Assembly: GCA_031412915.1 (NCBI GenBank)
Contig: JANODX010000093.1
Location: 1 to 64,000, forward strand
Length of the DNA: 64,000 nucleotides
Reading direction: 5' to 3'
Source of the DNA: JAGNNV01 sp031412915
GTDB lineage: Bacteria > Acidobacteriota > Vicinamibacteria > Fen-336 > JAGNNV01
Below, in pieces: positions 34,427 to 43,496 of the stretch (positions are counted from its first letter, which is position 1; every line of letters begins with the position of its first letter). Made by a program: the position numbers and the translations under genes. The notes under the pieces are model-generated. The model saw only the letters and a list, made by a program, of their open reading frames with translations, was not told where the DNA came from and did no database searches.

Positions 34427-35539
34427 ATGGAATTAACCGTTCGCCGTGAAGACCTAGTGAGAGATCTCCAAGTCATCCAGGGGATTGTGGACCGTCGCGG
34501 GGCGATCGCGATTCTCTCCAACGCTCTCTTGGTGGCTTCAAACGAATCACTTTCGCTCTCCGCAACCGACCTGGACGTTTCTGTGAAGGCCATTTGTCCG
34601 GCTCGCGTTAAGAAAGCCGGGGCCACCACCTTACCCGCGCGAAAACTTCACGACATCATCAAAGCTCTCCCTTCAGGTTCCGACGTCTTGTTGCGCGACG
34701 ACGAAGAGGGCTTCGTCTCGGTCCAAAGCGAGAGAACAAACTACAAGGTAGCGACGCTCCCGAAGGACGATTTTCCGACCCTCCCAGAAGGCAAAGGGGC
34801 ACAAGAAATCTCGCTGCCCGCCGCAGTGATGAGCCGGTTGATCGGGAAGACGAGTTTTGCCATCACGGTCGAGGACGCGCGCTATTACCTGGGCGGCGCG
34901 CTTCTTCTCGTTCAAGGCGACACCGTCAGCATGGTTACGACCGACGGACATCGCTTGTGCTTCGCCCGAGAAAGAGTCGAAGGCGCCAAACTGAAAGAGG
35001 ATCGCGTTCTGATTCCCCGAAAGGCTATTCAGGAACTGAAACAGGTCACCGAGGGCGAAGAAAGCATCTATTTTTCGCGGACCGAGAATCATCTGATCTT
35101 CCGAACCCCAAAGAGAACCCTTACGAGCAAGCTTGTTGAAGGCCAGTTCCCCGCGCACGAGAAGGTCATAGCGGCCAAGGGCCCGAAGGTGGGTCAAACC
35201 AAGAGAGTGGAACTTCTCGACGCGCTTCGGCGGGTCAGCCTGCTTTCCACGGAACGGTCGCGGGCCGTCCGCCTCACCATGAAGCCGGGAGAGATTGAGC
35301 TTCACGCGTCCTCCCCGGATCAAGGAGAAGCGGTGGAGACTTTCGCGGCCGAATACGCCGGAGAACCTGTCGATATCGGCTTCAACGCGCAATACCTTAT
35401 CGACTTTCTTTCCGTTCTCACCGACGCGGAAATCACCCTTGAACTGAAGGATAGTGACGCGCAGGGAATCTTCTATCCATCATCTCAGAAGGACGGTGAC
35501 GCCATGCACCGCTACGTGCTCATGCCGATGAGGCTGTAA
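34427..35539 (+). CDS. dnaN: DNA polymerase III sliding clamp (beta subunit)
   Basis: The 370-residue clamp begins MELTVRREDLVRDLQVIQGI. It has the three-domain repeat, including ARKLHDIIKALPSGSDV, VTTDGHRLCFARE and the C-terminal HRYVLMPMRL with the conserved peptide-binding MPMR end. It tethers polymerase III and many repair factors to DNA. It follows dnaA, but gyrB rather than recF comes next. Confidence 0.98.
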   Translation: MELTVRREDLVRDLQVIQGIVDRRGAIAILSNALLVASNESLSLSATDLDVSVKAICPARVKKAGATTLPARKLHDIIKALPSGSDVLLRDDEEGFVSVQSERTNYKVATLPKDDFPTLPEGKGAQEISLPAAVMSRLIGKTSFAITVEDARYYLGGALLLVQGDTVSMVTTDGHRLCFARERVEGAKLKEDRVLIPRKAIQELKQVTEGEESIYFSRTENHLIFRTPKRTLTSKLVEGQFPAHEKVIAAKGPKVGQTKRVELLDALRRVSLLSTERSRAVRLTMKPGEIELHASSPDQGEAVETFAAEYAGEPVDIGFNAQYLIDFLSVLTDAEITLELKDSDAQGIFYPSSQKDGDAMHRYVLMPMRL

Positions 35540-35655
35540 GCAGGCGAAACGCCCCAAGAGCCCTAGCACCCGACCGGGTGGAGCCTGAACGAAAGCTTCG
35601 GCCGGGCAAGCCGCCCGGTTCATGTCGCGGGCCGTCCTCGGTTGCCCCAAAGAGA

Positions 35656-38070
35656 ATGGAATTACCTACAGAGAAAATGATCGAGAAAACGGACGAGATC
35701 GCATATGGCGTCGACACCATCAAAGTCCTGGAAGGACTTGAGGCGGTTCGGGTGCGTCCGGCGATGTACATCGGATCAACCGGCGAGTCGGGCCTCCATC
35801 ACCTTGTCTACGAGGTCGTCGACAACTCGGTCGACGAGGCCCTGGCGGGCCATTGTGACACCGTCGAGGTGTTCATCCATATCAACAACGCCATAACCGT
35901 CGTCGACAACGGGCGAGGCATCCCAACCGGCCCGCACGCCTCGGGCCTTGGTGACACCGCCGAGGTCGTGCTCACCAAGCTTCACGCCGGAGGCAAGTTT
36001 GAGAAGAAGGCGTACCAGGTCTCGGGCGGCCTACATGGCGTGGGTATCTCGGTAGTGAACGCACTCTCCGAGAGACTTGACCTCGTCATCTGGCGAGAAG
36101 GGAAGACCTTCACCCAGAGTTACGAGAGGGGCGTTCCGGTCACCCCGGTGGTGAAGGTCGGCCCGGCCGACCGTCGCGGCACCAAGGTGTCCTTCAAGCC
36201 GGATCCGACAATTTTCGAATCCACCCTGTTTTCCTTCGACACCCTCTCCCAGAGATTGCGCGAACTGTCGTTCCTCAATCGCGGGATTCAGATCTCGCTG
36301 GTCGATGAACGCGACGGGAAAGAGCACCGGTTCAAGTACGAAGGCGGAATCGCTTCGTACGTCGAGCATCTGAACAAGAACAAGGCGGTGATCACGCCCG
36401 AACCCGTGGAGGTCGGCGGCACCCGGGACGGCGTCGTCGTTGAAGTGGCGATGCAGTGGAATGACGGCTATGCCGAGAACGTCCACAGTTTTGCCAACAA
36501 CATCAACACCCACGAAGGCGGCTCCCATCTTATCGGCTTCAAGAGCGCCCTGACCCGAACCCTCAACAGCTACGCGCAGTCAAAGAACCAGCTCAAGGAC
36601 GGAGAGGCTTTTCAAGGGGAAGACACCCGCGAGGGTCTGTGCGCGGTCATTAGCGTGAAGGTGCCCAACCCGCAGTTCGAGGGCCAAACCAAGGGGAAGC
36701 TCGGCAATTCCGAAGTCAAAGGGTTGGTGGAGAGCCTGGTGAACGAGAAGCTCGGCGCTTTTCTGGAGGAGAATCCGGGGCTCGCCAAGCGCATCCTTCA
36801 AAAATGCGTCGATGCCCTCAGGGCGCGCGAAGCGGCTCGGAAAGCGCGCGATCTCACCCGCCGAAAAGGCGCATTGGACAGCGCTGGTCTCCCCGGGAAA
36901 CTCGCGGAGTGTCAAGAACGCAACCCCGCGCTCTGCGAACTCTACCTGGTCGAGGGCGAATCGGCCGGGGGCTCGGCCAAGCAGGGCCGCGATCGCGTGT
37001 TCCAGGCAATCCTTCCCCTAAAGGGAAAGATCCTTAACGTGGAGAAGGCGCGGCTCGACAAGACGCTCGCCTTCGAGGAAATCCGCAACATTATCGCCGC
37101 CCTCGGAACCGGCGTCGGAGCGGACGACTTCGACGTCACCAAACTCCGCTACCACCGGATCATCCTGATGTGCGATGCCGACGTCGATGGCAGCCACATT
37201 CGAACCCTTCTGCTCACCTTCTTCTATCGGCAGATGAAAGAACTCATCGAACGCGGCCACCTCTTCATCGCCCAGCCGCCGCTCTATAAAGCGAAGCACG
37301 GGAAGTCCGGGAGGTATCTGAAGGACGAACACGCGCTCGACAGTTACCTGCTCGATCGCGCTTTAGAGGGTCGCACGATATCGAACGCCTCTGGAGCCAC
37401 CGTCGACCCCGCGAAGGTCCGCCGTTTCGTCGAACGCCTGACCGGCGTCGGCAAGCTGCTGGCGAAGATCGAACGCCGCGGCATTTCAAGAAAACTCGCC
37501 GATATCCTGGTCCGCCAAGGGGCGCGGGACACCACGTTCTTCCGTGACAAGACCCCGCTCATGGCCGCCACCCAGCCCTATCGCGACGGCGGTGACGAGA
37601 TCGGCGTCGAGGCCCTCGAGGGCGAGCCGGGCTATCAACTCACCTTCGAGGACAAGAGCGTCTCGCCCCCGCGCCGTTCCACGGCGGGCGCGGACTTCCT
37701 GTCGACGCCCGAGTACAAGGCCCTGTTCTCGGCTTTCGAGGATGTGAAGGAGTTCGATCAACCCCCGTTCGAGATTCACACCGGGAACAACACCGAGAAG
37801 GTCTTCGCCCGCGACGCTCTGGTCGCAAAGCTGATGGATGAGGGCCGCAAGGGTCTGCAGATTCAGCGGTACAAGGGCCTCGGAGAAATGAATCCGGAGG
37901 AGCTGTGGGAGACCACCATGGACCCCACCCAAAGGACGCTGGTCCAGGTCCGTCTCGAAGATGAGGAAGTGGCCGAGGTGATGTTCTCGACCCTCATGGG
38001 CGACGCCGTCGAGCCCCGGCGTCTCTTCATAGAAGAAAACGCGCTCAACGTTCGCAACCTGGACGTTTGA
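35656..38070 (+). CDS. gyrB: DNA gyrase subunit B
   Basis: The ATPase and TOPRIM half of gyrase. I choose the ATG at 35656 (804 residues, AGAGA just upstream); the frame is open from GTG 35578 and another ATG lies at 35677. GHKL motifs are VVDNSVDEALAGH, VVDNGRGIPTGPH and GGLHGVGISVVNALS; TOPRIM has LVEGESAGGSAKQGRDR and MCDADVDGSHIRTLLL. The C-terminus IQRYKGLGEMNPEELWETTM is standard. Confidence 0.97.
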   Translation: MELPTEKMIEKTDEIAYGVDTIKVLEGLEAVRVRPAMYIGSTGESGLHHLVYEVVDNSVDEALAGHCDTVEVFIHINNAITVVDNGRGIPTGPHASGLGDTAEVVLTKLHAGGKFEKKAYQVSGGLHGVGISVVNALSERLDLVIWREGKTFTQSYERGVPVTPVVKVGPADRRGTKVSFKPDPTIFESTLFSFDTLSQRLRELSFLNRGIQISLVDERDGKEHRFKYEGGIASYVEHLNKNKAVITPEPVEVGGTRDGVVVEVAMQWNDGYAENVHSFANNINTHEGGSHLIGFKSALTRTLNSYAQSKNQLKDGEAFQGEDTREGLCAVISVKVPNPQFEGQTKGKLGNSEVKGLVESLVNEKLGAFLEENPGLAKRILQKCVDALRAREAARKARDLTRRKGALDSAGLPGKLAECQERNPALCELYLVEGESAGGSAKQGRDRVFQAILPLKGKILNVEKARLDKTLAFEEIRNIIAALGTGVGADDFDVTKLRYHRIILMCDADVDGSHIRTLLLTFFYRQMKELIERGHLFIAQPPLYKAKHGKSGRYLKDEHALDSYLLDRALEGRTISNASGATVDPAKVRRFVERLTGVGKLLAKIERRGISRKLADILVRQGARDTTFFRDKTPLMAATQPYRDGGDEIGVEALEGEPGYQLTFEDKSVSPPRRSTAGADFLSTPEYKALFSAFEDVKEFDQPPFEIHTGNNTEKVFARDALVAKLMDEGRKGLQIQRYKGLGEMNPEELWETTMDPTQRTLVQVRLEDEEVAEVMFSTLMGDAVEPRRLFIEENALNVRNLDV

Positions 38071-38128
38071 TAGAGACCGGACAACCGCAAGACAAGGCAC
38101 CGAAAGCCAGAACCGCGACGCCAGAAAA

Positions 38129-40639
38129 ATGACACAGAACGACTACGCGCTCGTCACCATACCGATCAACATCGCCGACGAGATGAAGCAGTCCTACATG
38201 GACTACGCCATGTCGGTGATCATCGGCCGCGCCCTGCCCGACGTCCGCGATGGCATGAAACCCGCGAACCGTCGCGTGCTGTACACCATGCACGAGATAG
38301 GCCTCGTCCCCGGAAAGCCCTTTCGGAAGAGCGCGGGCATCGTGGGTGACGTCATGGGCAAGTACCACCCGCACGGCGACGCCGCGGTCTACGACACCCT
38401 CGTTCGCATGGCCCAGAACTTCAACATGCGGGCCATCTTGGTGGATGGCCAGGGGAACTTCGGCTCCGTCGACGGCGACCGCGCGGCCGCGATGCGCTAC
38501 ACCGAAGCGCGCCTCACCAAAATCGCCACCACCATGATGGCCGATCTTGACAAAGAGACCGTCGAGTTCCAGCCGAACTACGACGACCGTCTTGAAGAGC
38601 CCACGGTTCTTCCCACCATCCTCCCGGCACTTCTGGTCAATGGATCTTCGGGCATCGCCGTAGGCATGGCCACGAACATCCCGCCGCACAACCTGGGCGA
38701 GGTGGTGGACGGTCTTGTCTATCTCGTTGAGAATCACACGCTCCCAGCTCCCGAGCGCATGGAGGGCCTCCTTCAGCGCGTGGCTGGTCCCGACTTCCCT
38801 ACCGGCGGCTACATCCTGGGCAAAAGCGGCATCCGGCAGGCGTATCTCACCGGTCGCGGTTCCGTCACCATGCGGGCCCGCGCCGAGATCGAAAAGCGCA
38901 AGGGCGACAAGGAAGCGATAGTGGTCACCGAAATCCCTTTCCAGGTCAACAAAGCGCGGGTCATCGAGAAGATCGCCGAGCTCTGGCGCGAGAAGAAGAT
39001 CGATGGCATCACGGAGGTTCGCGACGAGAGCGACCGCCGGGGCATGCGCATTGTGGTCGACGTCCGCAAGGGCGAATCGGCCCAGGTCATCCTGAATCAG
39101 CTCTACAAGCAGACCCAGCTTCAGGACACGTTTGGCATCAGCCTCCTCGCCATCGTTCACAAGCGCCCTCGGGTGCTCACCCTGCTCGAGGCGTGTGAGT
39201 ACTTCATCGGATTTCGCCGTGAGGTCATCCGCCGCCGAATTGAGTTCGAGCTCCGCAAAGCCGAAGCCAGGGCCCACATCCTGCGCGGCTATGTCATCGC
39301 TCTCGACAATCTCGACGCGGTCATCGCTCTCATTCGAAACGCACCGACGCCACCAGAGGCGCGGGCGCAGCTGGTCGCGCGATTTGCGCTTTCGGAAAAC
39401 CAAGCGATCGCTATTCTCGAGCTCCAGTTGCAGCGACTGACCGGTCTCGAACGCCAGAAGATCCTGAACGAACTCGCCGAGATCGACGTCACCATCGCCC
39501 GCCTGAAAACCATTCTTGGAAGCAAGCGTGAGATAGACCTGATCGTCGTTTCCGAACTCAAGGAACTGAAGGAAACCCACGGCGACCCCCGGCGGACCGA
39601 GCTGATCGACGCGCCCGACGACATTTCCATTGAAGACACCATTCCTGACGAAGATGTGGCGATTTCGATCACCCACGACGGGTACATCAAACGGACGCCC
39701 ATGACTCTGTACCGGAGCCAGCGTCGCGGAGGCCGCGGCCGGGTGGGAATGAAGACCAAGGAAGAAGATTTCGTCGAGAACCTGTTCGTGGCCTCAACCC
39801 ACTCCTACATCCTGATCTTCACCAACCGTGGACGACTGTATTGGCTGAAGGTTCACGAGATTCCGGATGTGGGGCCGCAGGCCAAAGGCAAGGCGGTTGT
39901 GAATCTCGTCCGGCTGCAAGACGGGGAGAAGGTCGCGGCCTTTGTGGCCTGCCGCGACTTCGACGCCCAGGGATACATCGTCCTCGCCACCCGCAAGGGC
40001 GTGATCAAGAAAACAGAGCTGGCGTCCTTCTCCAATCCCCGGCCTGGTGGCATCATCGCCCTTTCCGTCGAGGAGGACGACGCCCTGATCGATGCCGTGC
40101 AGACAAGCGGGATCGATCAATTGCTGCTGAGTTCGCGCGGTGGAATGGCCATCCGGTTCGACGAAACCGACGTCCGCCCCATGGGCCGCACGGCCTACGG
40201 GGTGAGAGGCATCGATCTCGAGGAGGGCGACACCGTGGTATCGCTCGAGGTTGTCCGCGACCCCGGCCGCATTCTCACGGTCTGCGAAAACGGGTTCGGA
40301 AAGTGCACCCCGATAGAGGAGTACCGAATCCAGGGACGCGGCGGCAAGGGCATCATCAACATCAAGACCGAAGGCCGAAACGGCCTGGTTATTGGAGTAA
40401 AGTTCATGAGCGGCGACGAGGGTGTCATGCTCATTACCGCCAAGGGTATGATTATCCGAACACGATCTAGTGAAATCTCGACGATGGGTCGGAACACGCA
40501 GGGTGTGCGGTTGATCCAGACGGACGATGGCGACCAACTCGTTTCCATAGCCCGTCTCGCCGAGAAAGACGAAAGCGCAGAGACAAGCGACATGGCCGAT
40601 GACGAGGCCACAACAGAAACGCCAGGGAGCGAAACATGA
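38129..40639 (+). CDS. gyrA: DNA gyrase subunit A
   Basis: The DNA-cleaving half, 836 residues. The quinolone-resistance region reads VMGKYHPHGDAAVYDTLVRM and the active-site Tyr is in RYTEARL. The GyrA box QRRGGRG lies near residue 530, marking gyrase rather than topoisomerase IV. Six-blade C-terminal repeats follow, and the tail is acidic. It lies 58 bases after gyrB and overlaps the next gene by four bases. Confidence 0.98.
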   Translation: MTQNDYALVTIPINIADEMKQSYMDYAMSVIIGRALPDVRDGMKPANRRVLYTMHEIGLVPGKPFRKSAGIVGDVMGKYHPHGDAAVYDTLVRMAQNFNMRAILVDGQGNFGSVDGDRAAAMRYTEARLTKIATTMMADLDKETVEFQPNYDDRLEEPTVLPTILPALLVNGSSGIAVGMATNIPPHNLGEVVDGLVYLVENHTLPAPERMEGLLQRVAGPDFPTGGYILGKSGIRQAYLTGRGSVTMRARAEIEKRKGDKEAIVVTEIPFQVNKARVIEKIAELWREKKIDGITEVRDESDRRGMRIVVDVRKGESAQVILNQLYKQTQLQDTFGISLLAIVHKRPRVLTLLEACEYFIGFRREVIRRRIEFELRKAEARAHILRGYVIALDNLDAVIALIRNAPTPPEARAQLVARFALSENQAIAILELQLQRLTGLERQKILNELAEIDVTIARLKTILGSKREIDLIVVSELKELKETHGDPRRTELIDAPDDISIEDTIPDEDVAISITHDGYIKRTPMTLYRSQRRGGRGRVGMKTKEEDFVENLFVASTHSYILIFTNRGRLYWLKVHEIPDVGPQAKGKAVVNLVRLQDGEKVAAFVACRDFDAQGYIVLATRKGVIKKTELASFSNPRPGGIIALSVEEDDALIDAVQTSGIDQLLLSSRGGMAIRFDETDVRPMGRTAYGVRGIDLEEGDTVVSLEVVRDPGRILTVCENGFGKCTPIEEYRIQGRGGKGIINIKTEGRNGLVIGVKFMSGDEGVMLITAKGMIIRTRSSEISTMGRNTQGVRLIQTDDGDQLVSIARLAEKDESAETSDMADDEATTETPGSET

Positions 40640-41310
40640 AAAATTCCTACGCCGGTTTCGGTGCGGTCAGCGTGCTGGCCGCTATGACGATGGCCTGCGG
40701 CAGCCCGGAAGGCCAGGTGATCGACAACTTCTTCCGCGCCGTCCAAGCCAAAGACAGCCAGACCGTCACCAGCTTCTCGATGGTCCCATTCGACCAGGTC
40801 GTCAAGGGTTGGAAAGTCAAGAGCGTGGGCGAGGAACTGCGGGTCCCCGCCCCGCTTTCAGCCCTGGCCGCGGCCCTCAAGGCGGCCGAAGAGGCCGAGA
40901 GCCAGAACAAGAAAGACGCAGGGGCCTATTTCAATGCGCACCCTCTCGAAGTCGACAAGGTGAAGCCCTTGGTGGAGAGCGGAGGAGCCGTCCCGAAGAA
41001 CCTCCAGAAGACGGCGGACGACTGGAAGAAGTTCAACGACACCGACAAGGATCTCAAGGCCAAGTCGGCCGAAGCGAAACAGGCCTACGACCGGGAAAGA
41101 AGGCTGGTAACGATGTCAGTCGGCCAAGCCGGCAACCCGGAGGCACTGGCCGGCGACCTTATCACCAAGTCCGCCATGGTCGAGGTCGAGGCCGGCGGCG
41201 ACGTCAAGTTGTACTCGATCCAGTTGCGAAAGTACGATGTGGCGCCTGGCGGCCAGGCCGCCAAGAAGGTCATGAGCCGCTGGCTCATCCAGTCCATTAC
41301 GCCCCAGTAA
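40636..41310 (+). CDS. Putative lipoprotein of unknown function
   Basis: A 224-residue protein whose ATG overlaps the gyrA stop (ATGA). The leader SVLAAMTMACGSPEGQ could be a lipoprotein signal with Cys at about residue 21, though MTMAC is not a canonical lipobox. The mature part has a possible NTF2-like start (GQVIDNFFRAVQAKDSQTV) and a long charged helical stretch around residues 75-155. I recognise no family. Location downstream of gyrA suggests shared transcription, not shared function. Confidence 0.6.
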   Translation: MKNSYAGFGAVSVLAAMTMACGSPEGQVIDNFFRAVQAKDSQTVTSFSMVPFDQVVKGWKVKSVGEELRVPAPLSALAAALKAAEEAESQNKKDAGAYFNAHPLEVDKVKPLVESGGAVPKNLQKTADDWKKFNDTDKDLKAKSAEAKQAYDRERRLVTMSVGQAGNPEALAGDLITKSAMVEVEAGGDVKLYSIQLRKYDVAPGGQAAKKVMSRWLIQSITPQ

Positions 41311-41366
41311 CCCCCCGCGGATCCTGGCTGGTTCCCGCGGGTACCGGAGGCGTCAACGGCAGTTCG

Positions 41367-43481
41367 TCAGGCCGGCCGCAGGCCGGCGAACTTGGCGAGT
41401 AGTCGAGTGGCGCCGCGCCCCGGGAACGAGACCGTAAGTTTCGCGCCCTCCCCCGCCCCTTCGACGCGCAACACGGTTCCGTAACCAAACCGCTCGTGCA
41501 CCACACCCTGGCCCGGGCGAAAACGCTGAGCCGGGAGGGTGGGGCCACCCAACCCGGAAGCCGCCCGCGACGGCAGCGATTTAGGCGGTCCTTCGGGAGT
41601 GCCGAAGCAGTCCGGGGGTATTTCGGAAAGAAACCGGCTGGGCAGAGTGATCCGCCGATCACCAAAGTAGGAGCGCTCTCTGGCTCGGGTCAGCACGAGT
41701 CGGTTTTGGGCACGGGTCATTCCCACGTAGCAGAGGCGGCGCTCTTCCTCCATTTGGCCTGGATCTTGAACCGCGCGCATGTGCGGAATCAGGCCCTCCT
41801 CCATCCCCACCAGGAAGACGGTGTCGAACTCCAGACCCTTCGCCGCATGGAGCGTCATGAGAAGAACCGGGGCGTCATCACGGATCGAGTCCGCGTCGGC
41901 GAGAAGAAATGTGCGATCCAGGAACTCACGCAGGCCCAGACCCTCTCGCTCCTCGAAGTCGGCCGCGGCCATCCGCAGTTCCTTAAGGTTTTGGAGTCGA
42001 TCCTCCCGCACCGGGGAAGGTTCTTCTTCGATCAGCGCCTCATAGCCGGTTTTCCCGACCACCGCATCCACCAGTGCGGAAGGGCCGAGCGATTCCCGGA
42101 GATCCCTCAGAGCATTCAGCATGGAGGCGAACCGCGCAAGGGCCGCCCGTGTTCGCGACGGGAGCGCCTCGGACGAGAGGACATCCCCGAGCCCTTCCCA
42201 AAGAGAGACTCCGCGCCTCTGGGCGGCTAAAGCGATCACGCCGAAGGTCTGCTCACCTACCCCGCGAGGTGGAACGTTGACTACGCGACGAAACGCCGAA
42301 TCATCATCCACGTTCAGGATGAGACGCAGATAAGAGACCACATCCCGAATTTCTCGCCGGGCGTAGAACCCAACCGCGCCCACCACCTGATACCGGATTC
42401 GCGCCCCGGCAAAAGCCTCTTCCAGGGCGCGGCTCTGGGCATTCATTCGATAGAGACAAGCGATCCGGAGGCCCTCGCCGTGCCGCTGTATGTCGGTCGC
42501 GACCTTCTGCGCCTCCTCGTACTCGTCCTTGGCCACCAGGATCTCAACCGGCTTCCCGCCCGGGCGCATGGCCCTCAGGGTCTTGCCGATCCGGTTCTCG
42601 TTCTTCACGACCAGGCCAGAGGCGGCGTCGAGGATGGCCTGGGTCGACCGGTAGTTCTCCTGGAGACGGAGAATCGACGCACCCGGGAAGTCGCGCTCGA
42701 ACTCCAGGATATTGCGGATGTCCGCACCCCGCCAGGAGTAGATCGACTGATCCTCGTCCCCCACCACCGTGATGTTCTTATGGGTCGAAGCCAGCGCGCG
42801 CACGATCCGATACTGGAGGCGATTCGTATCCTGATACTCGTCCACGAGTATGTACCTGAAGGCGAGCCGCGGGTCACGTTCCAGGACATCGCTTTCTTCA
42901 AGAAGCCGAGCCGAAAGAGCAAGCAGATCGTCGAAATCCACGGCCTTTGCCGCTCTCAGTCCGGCGTTGTACCGGACCGTAAGCTCGTTAAGAACCTCAA
43001 GGCGGTAGTCCCGGACGTCCGCTTCTGAATATGGCCGCCCGTTCTTCTGCATGGACAGGAGAGAAAGGACGCGGCGAGGCGCGTAGGTCTTGTCGGAAAG
43101 GCCTACCGAGGCGATGACGCGCTTCAACAGGGACAAGGACTCGTCCTGGTCGTAAATCACGAAGTCTCGAGAGAGTCCGGCCTCTTCCGAGTGTCGCCTC
43201 AAGATTCGAACGCAGAGGGCGTGGAACGTCATGATCCAGGCCGACTTCGAATCTGGCCCCAGGCGATCTTCGATGCGGCGCCGCATCTCATCGGCCGCCT
43301 TGTTCGTGAAGGTGACGGCCAGAACGTCTCTCGGGTCTGCGCTCATCTCCGAGACCAGAAACGAAACCCGTTCGGTGATGACTCGGGTTTTTCCGCTGCC
43401 CGCTCCGGCCAGGATGAGAGCCGGCCCTTGGACCGCGCGCACCGCCTCGACCTGCTCCGCGCTGAGCAAAAAGGAGCTCAA
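41367..43481 (-). CDS. UvrD/PcrA-type superfamily 1 DNA helicase
   Basis: The 704-residue ATP-dependent 3'-5' helicase has Walker A AGAGSGKTRVITERV, motif II YILVDEYQDTNRLQY, GDEDQSIYSWRGAD and the C-terminal TLHAAKGLEFDTVFLVGMEE and LCYVGMTRAQNRLVLT boxes. It takes part in excision and mismatch repair or in clearing RecA filaments. UvrD and PcrA cannot be separated by eye. The start is TTG without an obvious ribosome binding site. It converges with the lipoprotein gene. Confidence 0.95.
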   Translation of the reverse strand: MSSFLLSAEQVEAVRAVQGPALILAGAGSGKTRVITERVSFLVSEMSADPRDVLAVTFTNKAADEMRRRIEDRLGPDSKSAWIMTFHALCVRILRRHSEEAGLSRDFVIYDQDESLSLLKRVIASVGLSDKTYAPRRVLSLLSMQKNGRPYSEADVRDYRLEVLNELTVRYNAGLRAAKAVDFDDLLALSARLLEESDVLERDPRLAFRYILVDEYQDTNRLQYRIVRALASTHKNITVVGDEDQSIYSWRGADIRNILEFERDFPGASILRLQENYRSTQAILDAASGLVVKNENRIGKTLRAMRPGGKPVEILVAKDEYEEAQKVATDIQRHGEGLRIACLYRMNAQSRALEEAFAGARIRYQVVGAVGFYARREIRDVVSYLRLILNVDDDSAFRRVVNVPPRGVGEQTFGVIALAAQRRGVSLWEGLGDVLSSEALPSRTRAALARFASMLNALRDLRESLGPSALVDAVVGKTGYEALIEEEPSPVREDRLQNLKELRMAAADFEEREGLGLREFLDRTFLLADADSIRDDAPVLLMTLHAAKGLEFDTVFLVGMEEGLIPHMRAVQDPGQMEEERRLCYVGMTRAQNRLVLTRARERSYFGDRRITLPSRFLSEIPPDCFGTPEGPPKSLPSRAASGLGGPTLPAQRFRPGQGVVHERFGYGTVLRVEGAGEGAKLTVSFPGRGATRLLAKFAGLRPA

Positions 43482-43496
43482 GGAGGAGATTTGGGC

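Noticed and set aside
38045..39676. 543-residue minus-strand ORF opposite gyrA
   Set aside because: Shadow of gyrA; the composition mirrors the opposite codons and nothing in it is recognisable.
41371..41387. GCCGGCC-GCA-GGCCGGC hairpin between convergent genes
   Set aside because: It lies within the end of the helicase coding sequence and has no T-tract, so it is not called a terminator.
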